Assembly (NCBI RefSeq): GCF_014192645.1
Contig: NZ_JACHYE010000008.1
Coordinates: forward strand, 1 to 64,000
DNA length: 64,000 bases
DNA from: Herbaspirillum sp. Sphag64
GTDB taxonomy: Bacteria > Pseudomonadota > Gammaproteobacteria > Burkholderiales > Burkholderiaceae_D
Direction of reading: 5' to 3'
A program made the position numbers and the translations under genes. Positions 25,437 through 33,953 of this stretch are shown here, in pieces. The number at the start of each line of letters is the position of its first letter. Position 1 is the first letter of the stretch. The notes under the pieces were generated by a model that did no database searches, was not told where the DNA came from, and saw nothing but the letters and a program-made list of their open reading frames with translations.

Positions 25437-26504
25437 TCAGCGCGGCAGTGCAATCTCAAACAAGGCACCACCCTTTTCACCCTTGCGATAACTGGCATGG
25501 CCGCCATGCACTTCTGCAATCGCACGTACCACCGACAAGCCTAAACCACTGCCGCCCATGGCGCGCGAACGAGAGGCTTCACCGCGCTGGAACACATTGA
25601 ACAGATTGCTGGCAAGCGCATCGCTGATGCCGGGGCCTTCATCCTCGACACGTAAAAAGTACGTATCGTCGCTGGCCCAGGTGTGAACATGGACCCTGCC
25701 GGGATGGGCGTAGCGTTTGGCGTTGTCGAGCAAGGCCATGAGCACCTGACGCAGGCGTGCCGCATCACAGCACACAGCGATGGTGGTGAGCGTGTAGTCG
25801 AGGTGGAAGCCATGGGCCTCGAAGTCGGGACGCAACAGCGTTACCAGTCCCTCAATGCCGGGTGAGAGATCAAGCTCTTCTTTGTACAGCTCAAGGTGAC
25901 CGCTGTCGGCCAGACTGACGGTGCGTAAATCCTCGATCAGGCGCGACAAGCCCTCCACCTGTGCCAGCAGATTTCTGAACTGCGCTTCATCGGGGGTGAA
26001 CACGCCTTCGGCCAGCCCTTGCAGGCGGCCACGCAGAATCGTGACGGGGGTGCGCAGTTCATGGGCGATGGAGGCGTTCCAGATGGCGCGCTCGGCGGTC
26101 ATGCTCTGGATTCGCTCGGCCATGGAGTTGAAGTCATTGACCAGCAAAGAGGCTTCACCCCAGCCGGCATTGCGCAACTCGGCACGTACCGTGAGGTCGC
26201 CTTGCGCAACCTGCCGCAAGCCGCTAGTCACTGAAGTCAAAGGTGCCAGAATGCGCCTGGCCAGACGAACCGCAACATAGACCGCAATGGCCACGCCGAC
26301 CAGCATGATGAAGATCAGCCAAGCCCATTCGGGGCCGGTGGGAATCCAGCTGTCGTCTTCAAAAAACTTGGGGTGAAACACAAACAGGAAGGAATAAAAA
26401 AAGTAGCTGCCCACCAGCACCAGTAAGGTCACGCTGACCACCACGGCACTCATGGAGAGAACGATTTGCCGGCTCAGACCGCGACCGTGGAGGGCATGCT
26501 TCAT
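25437..26504 (-). CDS. BaeS-like sensor histidine kinase
   Basis: A membrane sensor kinase with two transmembrane segments (~15-40 and ~60-85) around a short periplasmic loop, then a HAMP domain, a HisKA dimerisation domain with the phospho-acceptor in IAHELRTPVTIL, and an ATPase domain with N box LLDNAKRYAH, G1 DEGPGIS and G2 GGSGLGLS. The very short sensor loop fits kinases that feel membrane or envelope stress, such as BaeS. The start at 26504 (MKHALHG) avoids an unlikely 19-residue extension. It faces away from the cognate-looking response regulator at 26685. Confidence 0.87.
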   Translation of the reverse strand: MKHALHGRGLSRQIVLSMSAVVVSVTLLVLVGSYFFYSFLFVFHPKFFEDDSWIPTGPEWAWLIFIMLVGVAIAVYVAVRLARRILAPLTSVTSGLRQVAQGDLTVRAELRNAGWGEASLLVNDFNSMAERIQSMTAERAIWNASIAHELRTPVTILRGRLQGLAEGVFTPDEAQFRNLLAQVEGLSRLIEDLRTVSLADSGHLELYKEELDLSPGIEGLVTLLRPDFEAHGFHLDYTLTTIAVCCDAARLRQVLMALLDNAKRYAHPGRVHVHTWASDDTYFLRVEDEGPGISDALASNLFNVFQRGEASRSRAMGGSGLGLSVVRAIAEVHGGHASYRKGEKGGALFEIALPR

Positions 26505-26684
26505 TGTTGATCCGTTGATAAGACTGGCAACGCCATGGTAGCGGTAGGTGTCAGGCGCCACATGGAGGTTGGATGGAGAATTAGTGACGGTTGCATTGAT
26601 GGCGGGCGACGATGCTTCTGAAGGCTTGGCGTTTCGCCCTACAATGCGTTACCTGCCTGCCCTCTTTCATCAGGACGCCCCACT

Positions 26685-27443
26685 ATGACCGAAAATGATA
26701 AACCAGATCAACTGGTTGCTACTAGACCATCTGCGCCCGTCTGGGCCGACAGTAATAATGCGTTAGTGCTGATTGCCGAGGATGAACCGGAGATCGCGGC
26801 GATTCTGGAGGCCTATCTGGTGCGGGAGGGCTTCCGTACGGTGCATGCCAAGGATGGCCGCGTGGCGCTGGAGCTGCATCAGGCGCTGAAACCGGACGTA
26901 GTTCTGCTGGATGTGAAAATGCCGCATCTCGATGGCTGGGAAGTACTGGCCCGCATTCGGGGCATGAGCGATACGCCGATCCTGATGGTGACGGCGCTGG
27001 ATCAAGATATCGACAAGTTGATGGCGCTGCGCGTGGGTGCGGATGATTACGTCGTCAAGCCGTTCAATCCGGCCGAGGTGGCGGCGCGGGTGCGGGCGAT
27101 CCTGCGGCGGGTCAGCAAGAATAATCGCAGTGGAGTCTTGCGCGTCGGCGACTTGCGTATTGATCTGGAAAGCCATCTGGCCTATGTGGCGCAGGAGGAC
27201 AAAAAGGTCTCGCTGTCGTTGACGCTAACCGAGTTCCGCCTGCTGACCCATATGGCGCGCTCGCCGATGCGGGTGTTCTCGCGCAGTGAACTGGTGGATG
27301 CCTGCCTGCCCGAGAGCGATGCACTGGAGCGCACCGTCGACAGCCATATCAGTAACCTGCGCAAAAAACTCAGCGAAGCTGGCGTGTCGGCGATGCTGGC
27401 CGGTATTCGCGGGGTTGGTTACCGGCTCGGCAGCGACGAGTAA
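26685..27443 (+). CDS. OmpR/BaeR-family response regulator
   Basis: A 252-residue response regulator. The receiver domain (~25-145) has the acidic pair EDE, the phospho-acceptor Asp in VVLLDVKMP, Thr in MVTALD and Lys in VVKPFNP. The C-terminal winged helix of OmpR/PhoB type (LTLTEFRLLTHMARSPMRVF ... TVDSHISNLRKKL ... GVGYRLG) binds DNA. The ~25-residue N-terminal leader before the receiver also occurs in BaeR-like proteins. It is divergent from the histidine kinase, with 180 bases between them. Its TAA forms the left end of a 104-bp palindrome. Confidence 0.88.
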   Translation: MTENDKPDQLVATRPSAPVWADSNNALVLIAEDEPEIAAILEAYLVREGFRTVHAKDGRVALELHQALKPDVVLLDVKMPHLDGWEVLARIRGMSDTPILMVTALDQDIDKLMALRVGADDYVVKPFNPAEVAARVRAILRRVSKNNRSGVLRVGDLRIDLESHLAYVAQEDKKVSLSLTLTEFRLLTHMARSPMRVFSRSELVDACLPESDALERTVDSHISNLRKKLSEAGVSAMLAGIRGVGYRLGSDE

Positions 27444-27546
27444 GAGGCTGTTGCGAAATGAGCGCGGCGTTGTTGCGACTCCTTGCCGTACTAAGCGTAC
27501 TGTCTGCGTCACCGCGCCTAGCCACGCTCATTTCGCAACAGCCTCT
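27443..27546. repeat. 104-bp palindrome with perfect 22-bp arms
   Basis: AGAGGCTGTTGCGAAATGAG plus CG at 27443-27464 is exactly complementary to 27525-27546, and the interior continues to pair in part (GCCGTAC / GCGTAC region). Both neighbouring stop codons, of the response regulator and of the convergent glycosyltransferase, lie at its ends. It can work as a bidirectional terminator. The interior pattern also resembles repeated intergenic palindromes I associate with Burkholderiales genomes, so it may be one copy of a dispersed family. Confidence 0.85.
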
Positions 27547-28624
27547 AAGGATTACGCGGGCTCAGATAAGCGGGCTCAGATATATGCCGCAGCGGACGCA
27601 TCGCGACCCACGACAGGAACAGTGAAAAACAAACCGGCCCCAACGCCAATACGGAGAGATAGGCAAAGTCAAACTGCGCCCAGCGCCGTTGCAGCCAGTC
27701 GCGCGAAGAGCGCCAGCGCCATAGCAGCACGGATACCAGCAGCATTGGCAGCAAGGCACCTAGCTGCGCACTGATAAAGGAAAACAAACCTTGCAGGTAA
27801 GCGAGTAAATCGGGACTTTTGGGAGCGCGCTTGCCGACATATTTGATCGACATGAAGTCGGTTTGCGCCATCCAGATCAGGTGCGGCACAAACATCAGGG
27901 TGGCAACTGCCATCATGACCCACGGGCCGGGCGTGCGCAGCCGTTGCCGCGATACGGGATGCAGCAGGGCGAACAATGCCAGCGGCGCAATGATGGCACC
28001 CATTGAATAGCGTGACCACAGCCCCAGGCTAGCCACCAGCCCGGTGAATATCCAGTCACGCAGGCGGTTGTCGGCATTGGCCTTGTGCAGCAGCCAGCCA
28101 AACAGAGCCGTAAAGGGCATCTGCAACAGGATGTCGTTGAATTCGAGTGTCGGCAGGCTGAAGTAGTAAATGCCCTCCAGCAGCAAGGCGCCGACCAGGG
28201 CCTCCTTTTCTGAGGCGATGCGTTTGCCGAGTTGCCAGACCGAAAAGAAAACCGTCGCCACACAGACTTGTCCGGCCAGATAACTGATCCAGAGCTGCTT
28301 GCCAGACAGAGTGGTGAGCGCCTGAATCACCCAGGGGTAGAGCGGCGGGTCCTTCTCGTAGCCGAGTTGCCATTCTTTACCCCAGGCGAGCCCCTCGGCC
28401 ATGTCGAGTGCGATGTTGCTCTGAAACAGAAGGGGCAGCAGGGTCCAGACCAGGAGATGTGCCAGCACCGCCAGCATGAAGTGAAATGCCAGATCATGCC
28501 GGACCTGTTGTGCATAGATGTGCGGCCTGATCCGGTGCCTGTGGCCGGAGCCGGGTACCAGAGCATCAAGCTCTGCCGAGACAATCCGGGAGGAAATAAG
28601 CCGTTTCGGTGATACTGCTTTCAT
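27545..28624 (-). CDS. GT39/ArnT-like membrane glycosyltransferase, probably 3'-truncated
   Basis: A polytopic membrane protein with the features of GT-C glycosyltransferases (family 39): DMAEGLAWGKEWQLGYEKDPP near residue 75-95 (the acidic loop that binds polyprenyl-phosphate sugar), then QLWISYLAGQV and SRYSMGAI. Such enzymes move sugars from polyprenyl phosphate onto lipid A or other envelope glycans. At 359 residues it is much shorter than the usual ~480-550. It ends in MRPLRHISEPAYLSPRNP, which does not look like a helix-rich family C-terminus. The end coincides with a 14-nt tandem duplication (27556-27582) and the 104-bp palindrome, so the 3' part seems lost. It may be inactive. Confidence 0.7.
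   Translation of the reverse strand: MKAVSPKRLISSRIVSAELDALVPGSGHRHRIRPHIYAQQVRHDLAFHFMLAVLAHLLVWTLLPLLFQSNIALDMAEGLAWGKEWQLGYEKDPPLYPWVIQALTTLSGKQLWISYLAGQVCVATVFFSVWQLGKRIASEKEALVGALLLEGIYYFSLPTLEFNDILLQMPFTALFGWLLHKANADNRLRDWIFTGLVASLGLWSRYSMGAIIAPLALFALLHPVSRQRLRTPGPWVMMAVATLMFVPHLIWMAQTDFMSIKYVGKRAPKSPDLLAYLQGLFSFISAQLGALLPMLLVSVLLWRWRSSRDWLQRRWAQFDFAYLSVLALGPVCFSLFLSWVAMRPLRHISEPAYLSPRNP
27556..27582. repeat. tandem duplication (13-nt unit, 14-nt period)
   Basis: GCGGGCTCAGATA occurs at 27556-27568 and again at 27570-27582. It lies inside the last codons of the truncated glycosyltransferase, next to the palindrome. Confidence 0.9.
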
Positions 28625-28800
28625 CGCGTTTCATACGCCCAAACGTGACCACCCCCGCGCCACACTTGGTGGCAAAGAACAGTCTGGTGGGCTCTTATTC
28701 AGAGGGTTATCGGGGAAGGTCTCGTCAGCAATCGCTGTAGGAACTGGCTGTGCTGGCAAAATCGAGACCGTCGTACGATAGCGTAGGCGAAATCAAAGTT

Positions 28801-28817
28801 CCATCGGGAAACGATGG
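28801..28817. terminator. small hairpin downstream of pcaR
   Basis: CCATCG-GGAAA-CGATGG, a perfect 6-bp stem just after the IclR regulator stop (minus strand). No long T-run; a weak terminator at best. The rest of the gap 28625-28850 shows nothing coding. Confidence 0.4.
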
Positions 28818-28850
28818 AGTACGGCGTGGATATTCCCCGGGGATGAATGC

Positions 28851-29657
28851 TTACAGTAATGCAGCCAATTCGATCTGAATCTTGAGCATCGCGGGCAAGT
28901 AGCGCCCGACCATGTCGTCGAGCTGCATGCGGGCGGCGTGGACGCTGATATTCATGGCGGCAACGACTTCGCCGCGAAAATTACGCAACGGTACGGCCAT
29001 GGTGCGCAGGCCCAGTTCCAGCTCCTGATCCACGAGGGCATAGCCTTGCTGGCGGATACGGGCAATCTCCAGCGCCATGCGCTCCTTGTTGACGATGGTG
29101 TGACTGGTGATGGCTTCGGGTTGCCAGCGCACCAGCAGATCTTCCATCTCCGACTGGGGCAGATGCGCCAGCAAGACGCGACCATTGGCGGTGCACATGG
29201 CCGGTACACGGGTTCCCGGTTGCAGCGTGGTCGAGACCAGCCGGCCGGCGCTGACCGCCGCAATGCAGACCAGTTGATCGTGATCGAGCACGCCCGCTGA
29301 AGCTGCCTCTTCCACCGAATGCGCGAGCCGGTAAAGCAGCGGCTGGATGATGCGCGGCAGGCGCGCCGAGTGCAGATAAGACTGACCCAGTCGCAAGACC
29401 ATCGGCGTCAGCGAAAACAGCTTTTGGTCCTGCCGCATGTAACCCAGATACACCAGCGTAATCAGATAGCGCCGTGCAGCAGCGCGGGTCAGCCCGGTAC
29501 GCTGGGCGACTTCGGCAATGGACAGGCGCGAACGCTCCTGGTCGAAGGCTTCGATCACTTGCAAGCCCTTTTCCAGACCAGCGATCAGGTCGCGTTTGGC
29601 GGGCTGGAGATTATCATTTTCCAGTGCGCTGTCAGGATGGTCTGCGGGCTCTTGCAT
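28851..29657 (-). CDS. pcaR: IclR-family regulator of protocatechuate catabolism (PcaR/PcaU type)
   Basis: A 268-residue IclR-type regulator. The N-terminal winged helix (AGLEKGLQVIEAFDQERSRL ... AEVAQRTGLTRAAARRYLIT) and effector domain (TRVPAMCTANGRVLLAHLP, VDQELELGLRTMAVPLRN) are of the PcaR/PcaU/PobR subgroup that senses protocatechuate or 3-oxoadipate. It is divergent from pcaHG, with two palindromic operator candidates in the 198-bp spacer, one near each gene. Good ribosome site (GGAGA). The gene name rests on subfamily resemblance and position. Confidence 0.85.
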   Translation of the reverse strand: MQEPADHPDSALENDNLQPAKRDLIAGLEKGLQVIEAFDQERSRLSIAEVAQRTGLTRAAARRYLITLVYLGYMRQDQKLFSLTPMVLRLGQSYLHSARLPRIIQPLLYRLAHSVEEAASAGVLDHDQLVCIAAVSAGRLVSTTLQPGTRVPAMCTANGRVLLAHLPQSEMEDLLVRWQPEAITSHTIVNKERMALEIARIRQQGYALVDQELELGLRTMAVPLRNFRGEVVAAMNISVHAARMQLDDMVGRYLPAMLKIQIELAALL

Positions 29658-29688
29658 GCTTCAATCTCCAGAAAATCTACCATTTGTG

Positions 29689-29717
29689 CGTTATTCGCAC
29701 TTAGTGTGCGTATAGCG
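29689..29717. promoter_or_regulatory. candidate PcaR operator 1
   Basis: Inverted repeat CGTTATTCGCAC - TTAGT - GTGCGTATAGCG (10 of 12 positions pair; inner CGCAC/GTGCG perfect), just upstream of the IclR regulator start. Similar in sequence to operator 2. Confidence 0.65.
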
Positions 29718-29793
29718 AATGGTACTGCACTTTACTAGCTTGTGGGCCAGCCCTCGATTGCCTACTATCTTTCCACAACAAGACAAAATAACC

Positions 29794-29824
29794 CGCTATT
29801 CGCACAAAATTAGTGCCAATAGCG
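29794..29824. promoter_or_regulatory. candidate PcaR operator 2 upstream of pcaH
   Basis: Inverted repeat CGCTATTCGCAC - AAAATTA - GTGCCAATAGCG (11 of 12 positions pair), ending 31 bases before pcaH. The shared core TATTCGCAC with operator 1 suggests one protein binds both. Confidence 0.7.
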
Positions 29825-29855
29825 ATGACCTGAACTTTATTTCGCAGGAGACCAC

Positions 29856-30548
29856 ATGCAATTCGATGCCATCGAACCGGGTGTTTATCCGGAGCTGATT
29901 TATCCGCCCTACAAATCCACCGTCCCTCGTGGCCCCACCCAACCCCCATTGCGCATTGCGGCTCCCGCTGCAACGACTACCAATCTGGTCGCGGCGCCCA
30001 AGCTATTGCTGCCGCACGATATGGACCTGACCGCGCAAGGGACGAGTGCACCCTTGGGTGAAAAAATTGTCGTTACCGGCCGTGTGCTCGATGAAGATGG
30101 CAAGCCGGTGCGCAACTCGTTGCTGGAAGTCTGGCAATGCAACGCGGCTGGACGTTACTGGCACAAACGCGACCAGCATGACGCCCCGCTGGACCCAAAC
30201 TTCTATGGCTTTGGCAAGATGCTCACCGATGATGATGGCCGCTACCGCTTTGTGAGCATCAAGCCGGGCCCGTATCCCTGGGGTAATCACCATAAGGCAT
30301 GGCGTCCTGCGCATATCCATTTTTCGCTGTTTGGCAATGTGTATGCACAACGACTGGTCACGCAGATGTATTTCCCGAGCGATCCTTTGTTTGCCTACGA
30401 CCCGATCTTCCAGAGTGTGCAGGATCCGGCTGCGCGTGAACGTCTGATCTCGCGCTTCAGCCTGGAAGAGACTGTGGATGACAAGATGCTCGGCTACGAA
30501 TTCGATATCGTGCTGCGCGGTCGCAACGCAACACCGATGGGTATCTGA
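29856..30548 (+). CDS. pcaH: protocatechuate 3,4-dioxygenase beta subunit
   Basis: The iron-bearing subunit of intradiol protocatechuate 3,4-dioxygenase, which opens the ring to 3-carboxy-cis,cis-muconate. The Fe(III) ligands are visible: Tyr in AAGRYWHKRD, Tyr in PGPYPWG, and the two His in RPAHIHFS. The conserved start IYPPYKST and the beta-subunit end (FDIVLRGRNATP) agree with the family; 230 residues is normal. A strong AGGAG box precedes the ATG. First gene of pcaH-pcaG-pcaB-pcaCD. Confidence 0.95.
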   Translation: MQFDAIEPGVYPELIYPPYKSTVPRGPTQPPLRIAAPAATTTNLVAAPKLLLPHDMDLTAQGTSAPLGEKIVVTGRVLDEDGKPVRNSLLEVWQCNAAGRYWHKRDQHDAPLDPNFYGFGKMLTDDDGRYRFVSIKPGPYPWGNHHKAWRPAHIHFSLFGNVYAQRLVTQMYFPSDPLFAYDPIFQSVQDPAARERLISRFSLEETVDDKMLGYEFDIVLRGRNATPMGI

Positions 30549-30559
30549 GGGGAGCAATC

Positions 30560-31078
30560 ATGACAAGCAAAATCACGACATCACAAACCATTGGTCCTTT
30601 CCCGCATGAAGCCTGGCGGTGGGCGACGGAACTGACTGCGCAGGTCAACAGCAGCGCGCCGACGGTCACCGTCAAGGGTGTCCTGTTTGATGGTGCTGGC
30701 GTACCGATCAACGATGGCTGGGTCGAGACCTGGATGCCACAGAGCGCGGCGCTGGAAAGTGCACAGGCGATTCCTGGCTTTCGGCGTATTCCTACCAATG
30801 ATGCGGGTGAGTTCGCGCTGCAGATCACCCGTCCGGCACAGGCCGAAGCGGGTGAGCCAGTGGCCTTTGTGACGGTGTTTGCACGCGGTCTGGTCAAGCA
30901 TCAGTTCAGTGCGGTGTTTCTGGAAGACGATGCGACGCTGGCACAATCGACGATTCTGGAGCAGGTGCCGGCAGCACGCCGCGCATCGCTCATTGCGCGC
31001 AAACAGGCCGATGGCAGTTATGTCTGGAATATCCACATGCAAGGGCCGACGGAGACCGTGTTCTTTGACTATCTTTAA
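30560..31078 (+). CDS. pcaG: protocatechuate 3,4-dioxygenase alpha subunit
   Basis: The alpha chain, which lacks metal ligands but shapes the active site. It has the family's start (SQTIGPFPHEAWRWA), central GWVETWMPQ and FVTVFARGLVKHQF, and the end GSYVWNIHMQGPTETVFFD. At 172 residues it is somewhat shorter than the usual ~190-200. It follows pcaH after 11 bases with a GGGGAG box. Confidence 0.92.
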   Translation: MTSKITTSQTIGPFPHEAWRWATELTAQVNSSAPTVTVKGVLFDGAGVPINDGWVETWMPQSAALESAQAIPGFRRIPTNDAGEFALQITRPAQAEAGEPVAFVTVFARGLVKHQFSAVFLEDDATLAQSTILEQVPAARRASLIARKQADGSYVWNIHMQGPTETVFFDYL

Positions 31079-31201
31079 GACCCGGTAAGATTGCTGGCAT
31101 TGATCACATCAATGATAGGAAGACATTGATGACAACGAGGACTCGCAAGGTTTTGCCGGCGGGTCCTGTTGCGTTTTTATTCGGTATCTAACGGAGTCCT
31201 T

Positions 31202-32575
31202 GTGAGCGTTTCCATTTTTGACAGTTTTCTGACAACCTCGGAGATGAGCCAGATCTTCGACGACAGTGCGATTGTGCAGGCCATGTTCCGCTTTGAAGCA
31301 GCATTGGCGCAGGCTGAGGCTGCCAATGGCGTCATTCCTGAAGCGGCAGCGCAAGCAATTGCCAGTGTTTGTCGCGCACCGCTCTACGATATTCCCGCGC
31401 TGGTGCAGGCCGGTCGTAGCGCTGGCGCACTGGCGATTCCGCTGGTCAAGGAGTTGACGCGTACCGTGGCGCTCTATAGTCAGGAAGCGGCGTCCCATGT
31501 GCATTGGGGCAGTACCAGTCAGGATGTGCTTGATACGGCGATGGTGCTGGTGACCCGTGAGGCGTTCACCCTGCTTGATCGCGGGTTGGCGCAACTGGCG
31601 CGGCAACTGCTGACACTGGCCGAGGCGCATCTGACAACGCCGGTATTGGCGCGCACGTTGATGCAACCGGCGCAGGTGACCAGTCTTGGTTTCAAACTGG
31701 TCGGTTGGGCCGCGCCGCTGGTGCGCGCGCGCGTACAGCTTCATCAGCAGGCCGCACGCGCACTGCAATTGCAGCTTGGTGGTGCGGTTGGTACGCAGGC
31801 AGTGCTGGGCGACAAGGGACCGTTGGTAGCCAAACATATGGCCCATGCCCTGTCGCTGCGAGTGGCTGATGCGGCCTGGCATACGCAACGCGACGACTGG
31901 GTCCGACTGGGGCTGGAAGTGGCTGTGTTGACCGGTAGTCTGGGCAAGATTGCAACCGACCTGAGTCTGATGGCGCAAGGTGAAATCGCTGAGCTGGCGG
32001 AGCCTTCTGGCAATGGTCGTGGTGGTTCGTCAGCCATGCCACACAAGCGCAATCCGGTGTCATCCATGATTGCTTTGGCGGCCTCTACACGCGCACCGCA
32101 ACAGGCGGCGACCTTGCTGGCAGCAATGGGCCAGCAGCATGAGCGCGGTCTGGGCAACTGGCAGGCCGAGCTGGCAGCATGGCCCTCGTTGTGGCTAGGT
32201 GCGCATGGTTCGCTGCAAGCCTTGAATGATGCCTTTGCTGCACTACAGGTTGACTGTCTACGGATGCGGCGCAATATTGATAGCTTGCAAGGATTGGTGT
32301 TTGCCGAGGCAGCATCGATCTTTTTGGCAGCCACCATTGGCCGCCCACGTGCCCACGCATTACTGGAGCAGTTGAGCCGGCAATTACTCGACAGCAGCGC
32401 GCAGCTGGTCGATGCCCTCAGTGACGCCATCAACGCTGATATCACCTTGCGTGCACAGGTTGATCTGGCCGCCTTGCGGGCGCTGTTTGATCCGGTGCAG
32501 GCGGCAGCAGCACCGGGCCGACTGGCGCAGGCACAGTTGCAATCACTGCGGCAGACACTGGCTGGCCTTGATTGA
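31202..32575 (+). CDS. pcaB: 3-carboxy-cis,cis-muconate cycloisomerase
   Basis: Fumarase/argininosuccinase superfamily enzyme that converts 3-carboxy-cis,cis-muconate to 4-carboxymuconolactone. Signature GSSAMPHKRNP is intact, as are HVHWGSTSQDV and RTLMQPAQVTS. I start it at GTG 31202 (VSVSIFD...), preceded by GGAG six bases away; the longer frame from 31169 begins with TTG and lacks a good site. 457 residues is normal for PcaB. The gap to pcaG is 123 bases. Confidence 0.93.
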   Translation: MSVSIFDSFLTTSEMSQIFDDSAIVQAMFRFEAALAQAEAANGVIPEAAAQAIASVCRAPLYDIPALVQAGRSAGALAIPLVKELTRTVALYSQEAASHVHWGSTSQDVLDTAMVLVTREAFTLLDRGLAQLARQLLTLAEAHLTTPVLARTLMQPAQVTSLGFKLVGWAAPLVRARVQLHQQAARALQLQLGGAVGTQAVLGDKGPLVAKHMAHALSLRVADAAWHTQRDDWVRLGLEVAVLTGSLGKIATDLSLMAQGEIAELAEPSGNGRGGSSAMPHKRNPVSSMIALAASTRAPQQAATLLAAMGQQHERGLGNWQAELAAWPSLWLGAHGSLQALNDAFAALQVDCLRMRRNIDSLQGLVFAEAASIFLAATIGRPRAHALLEQLSRQLLDSSAQLVDALSDAINADITLRAQVDLAALRALFDPVQAAAAPGRLAQAQLQSLRQTLAGLD

Positions 32576-32613
32576 CCCTCTCTTTATCCTATTGATGATT
32601 GAACGAGAATTTC

Positions 32614-33876
32614 ATGAGCTACGATCCCTTTGATCATGATGTTGAGCGCGGCATGCGCAACCGTCGCAGTGTCCTCGGCGACGCCTGGGTTGACCGCTCG
32701 GTGGCCAATGCCACCAGCTTCAACCAAGACTTCCAGAACCTGATTTCGCGCTTTGCATGGCATGAAATCTGGGGCCGCCCGGGGCTGGATCACAAGACCC
32801 GTCGCATCATCGTGCTGGCTATTACGATTGCACTTGGGCGCTGGGAAGAGTTTGAACTGCATGTACGGGCAGCCCTGCTGGCCACGGACGAAAACAAGCT
32901 GAGCCCGGACGAGATGAAGGAAGTGTTGATGCAGTCGGCGATCTATGCTGGTGTGCCTGCCGCCAATACGGCCTTCACCCATGCCCAGCAGATTCTGCGT
33001 GAAGTGGGGGAGCAGATCGGCTATACCCTGCACCGAGCCAACCCGGCTGCGAGCTTTCATTCTGGCGTCGGCCATGCGGCGCGCAGTACAGGACGGCCCG
33101 CGTTGCATTACACCGTGCGCCCGCCGCGCAATGGCAAGTTGCCGCGACATACGATTGTGCTCAGCCATGCGATTGGTTGTGATCTGATGATGTGGGATGG
33201 GTTGGCTAATCTGCTGGCAGCCGACTGTCAGGTCATCACCTATGACCATCGCGGCCACGGTAGCTCGGAGAGTATGCCGGGTCTGTACAGCATGGCGGAT
33301 CTGGCCGACGATGCAGCGCAACTGCTGCGCGAGATCGATACCGGTCCGGTCATCTGGATCGGCTTGTCGATGGGCGGCATGGTTGGTCAGGAACTGGCCT
33401 TGCGCCATCCTTCGCTGGTACGTGCACTGGTGCTGGCCAATACCACTTCGGCCTATCCTGAGGCAGCGCGGACGGCCTGGCAACAACGCATCACCACCGT
33501 GCGCGAACAAGGTATCGAGGCGATTGCCGAGGCAGTCATGGGGCGCTACTTCCACGATGACTTCCGCGCTTCACAGGCGGCAACGGTAGCGCGCTTCAGG
33601 GCACGTCTGACCAGTTGCGATGTGCAGGGCTATGTCGGTTGCTGCCATGCGGTGGGCACGGTCGATACGACGGCGCGTCTGCCACAGATCCAAGCGCCGA
33701 CGCTGGTGATCGCAGGTGAGTTGGACCAGGGTACGCCGTTGGCGATGTCGCAGACGCTGGTCGATGGTATTGCCGGCGCACAGCTGGCCGTGATTGCTCA
33801 AGCGTCGCATATTAGCGCAGTAGAGCAACCGCAGGCATTTGCCGAACTGGTGACTGGCTTTATCGGCGCGTTGTAA
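32614..33876 (+). CDS. pcaCD: fused 4-carboxymuconolactone decarboxylase / 3-oxoadipate enol-lactonase
   Basis: Two domains in one chain. Residues ~1-125 are a PcaC-type decarboxylase (ERGMRNRRSVLGDAWVDRSV, FAWHEIWGRPGLDHKTRR, SAIYAGVPAANTAF). Residues ~150-420 are a PcaD alpha/beta hydrolase (nucleophile elbow GLSMGGMVGQ, YDHRGHGSSE, acid in AGELDQGTP, His in QASHISAVEQP). Together they take 4-carboxymuconolactone through the enol-lactone to 3-oxoadipate. The order is decarboxylase first, hydrolase second, the reverse of the PcaL fusion of Rhodococcus/Streptomyces as I recall it. The ATG 32614 was chosen over an in-frame TTG at 32599. Last gene of the pca operon. Confidence 0.93.
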   Translation: MSYDPFDHDVERGMRNRRSVLGDAWVDRSVANATSFNQDFQNLISRFAWHEIWGRPGLDHKTRRIIVLAITIALGRWEEFELHVRAALLATDENKLSPDEMKEVLMQSAIYAGVPAANTAFTHAQQILREVGEQIGYTLHRANPAASFHSGVGHAARSTGRPALHYTVRPPRNGKLPRHTIVLSHAIGCDLMMWDGLANLLAADCQVITYDHRGHGSSESMPGLYSMADLADDAAQLLREIDTGPVIWIGLSMGGMVGQELALRHPSLVRALVLANTTSAYPEAARTAWQQRITTVREQGIEAIAEAVMGRYFHDDFRASQAATVARFRARLTSCDVQGYVGCCHAVGTVDTTARLPQIQAPTLVIAGELDQGTPLAMSQTLVDGIAGAQLAVIAQASHISAVEQPQAFAELVTGFIGAL

Positions 33877-33885
33877 TGCCGATAT

Positions 33886-33923
33886 AAAAAAGCACCTGCC
33901 TTGCTGCGTGCAAAGCAGGTGCT
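33886..33923 (-). terminator. rho-independent terminator of aroQ (minus strand)
   Basis: Stem GCACCTGC (33892-33899) / GCAGGTGC (33915-33922), followed on the minus strand by six T. It can also end the convergent pca operon transcript. Confidence 0.85.
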
Positions 33924-33953
33924 GTATAAAACTTCAGAAGATTGGTCGTCAGA

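Noticed and set aside
31109-33555. Long minus-strand frames opposite pcaB and pcaCD
   Set aside because: Gln/His/Arg-rich shadow translations with no family motif; they would overlap clear pca genes.
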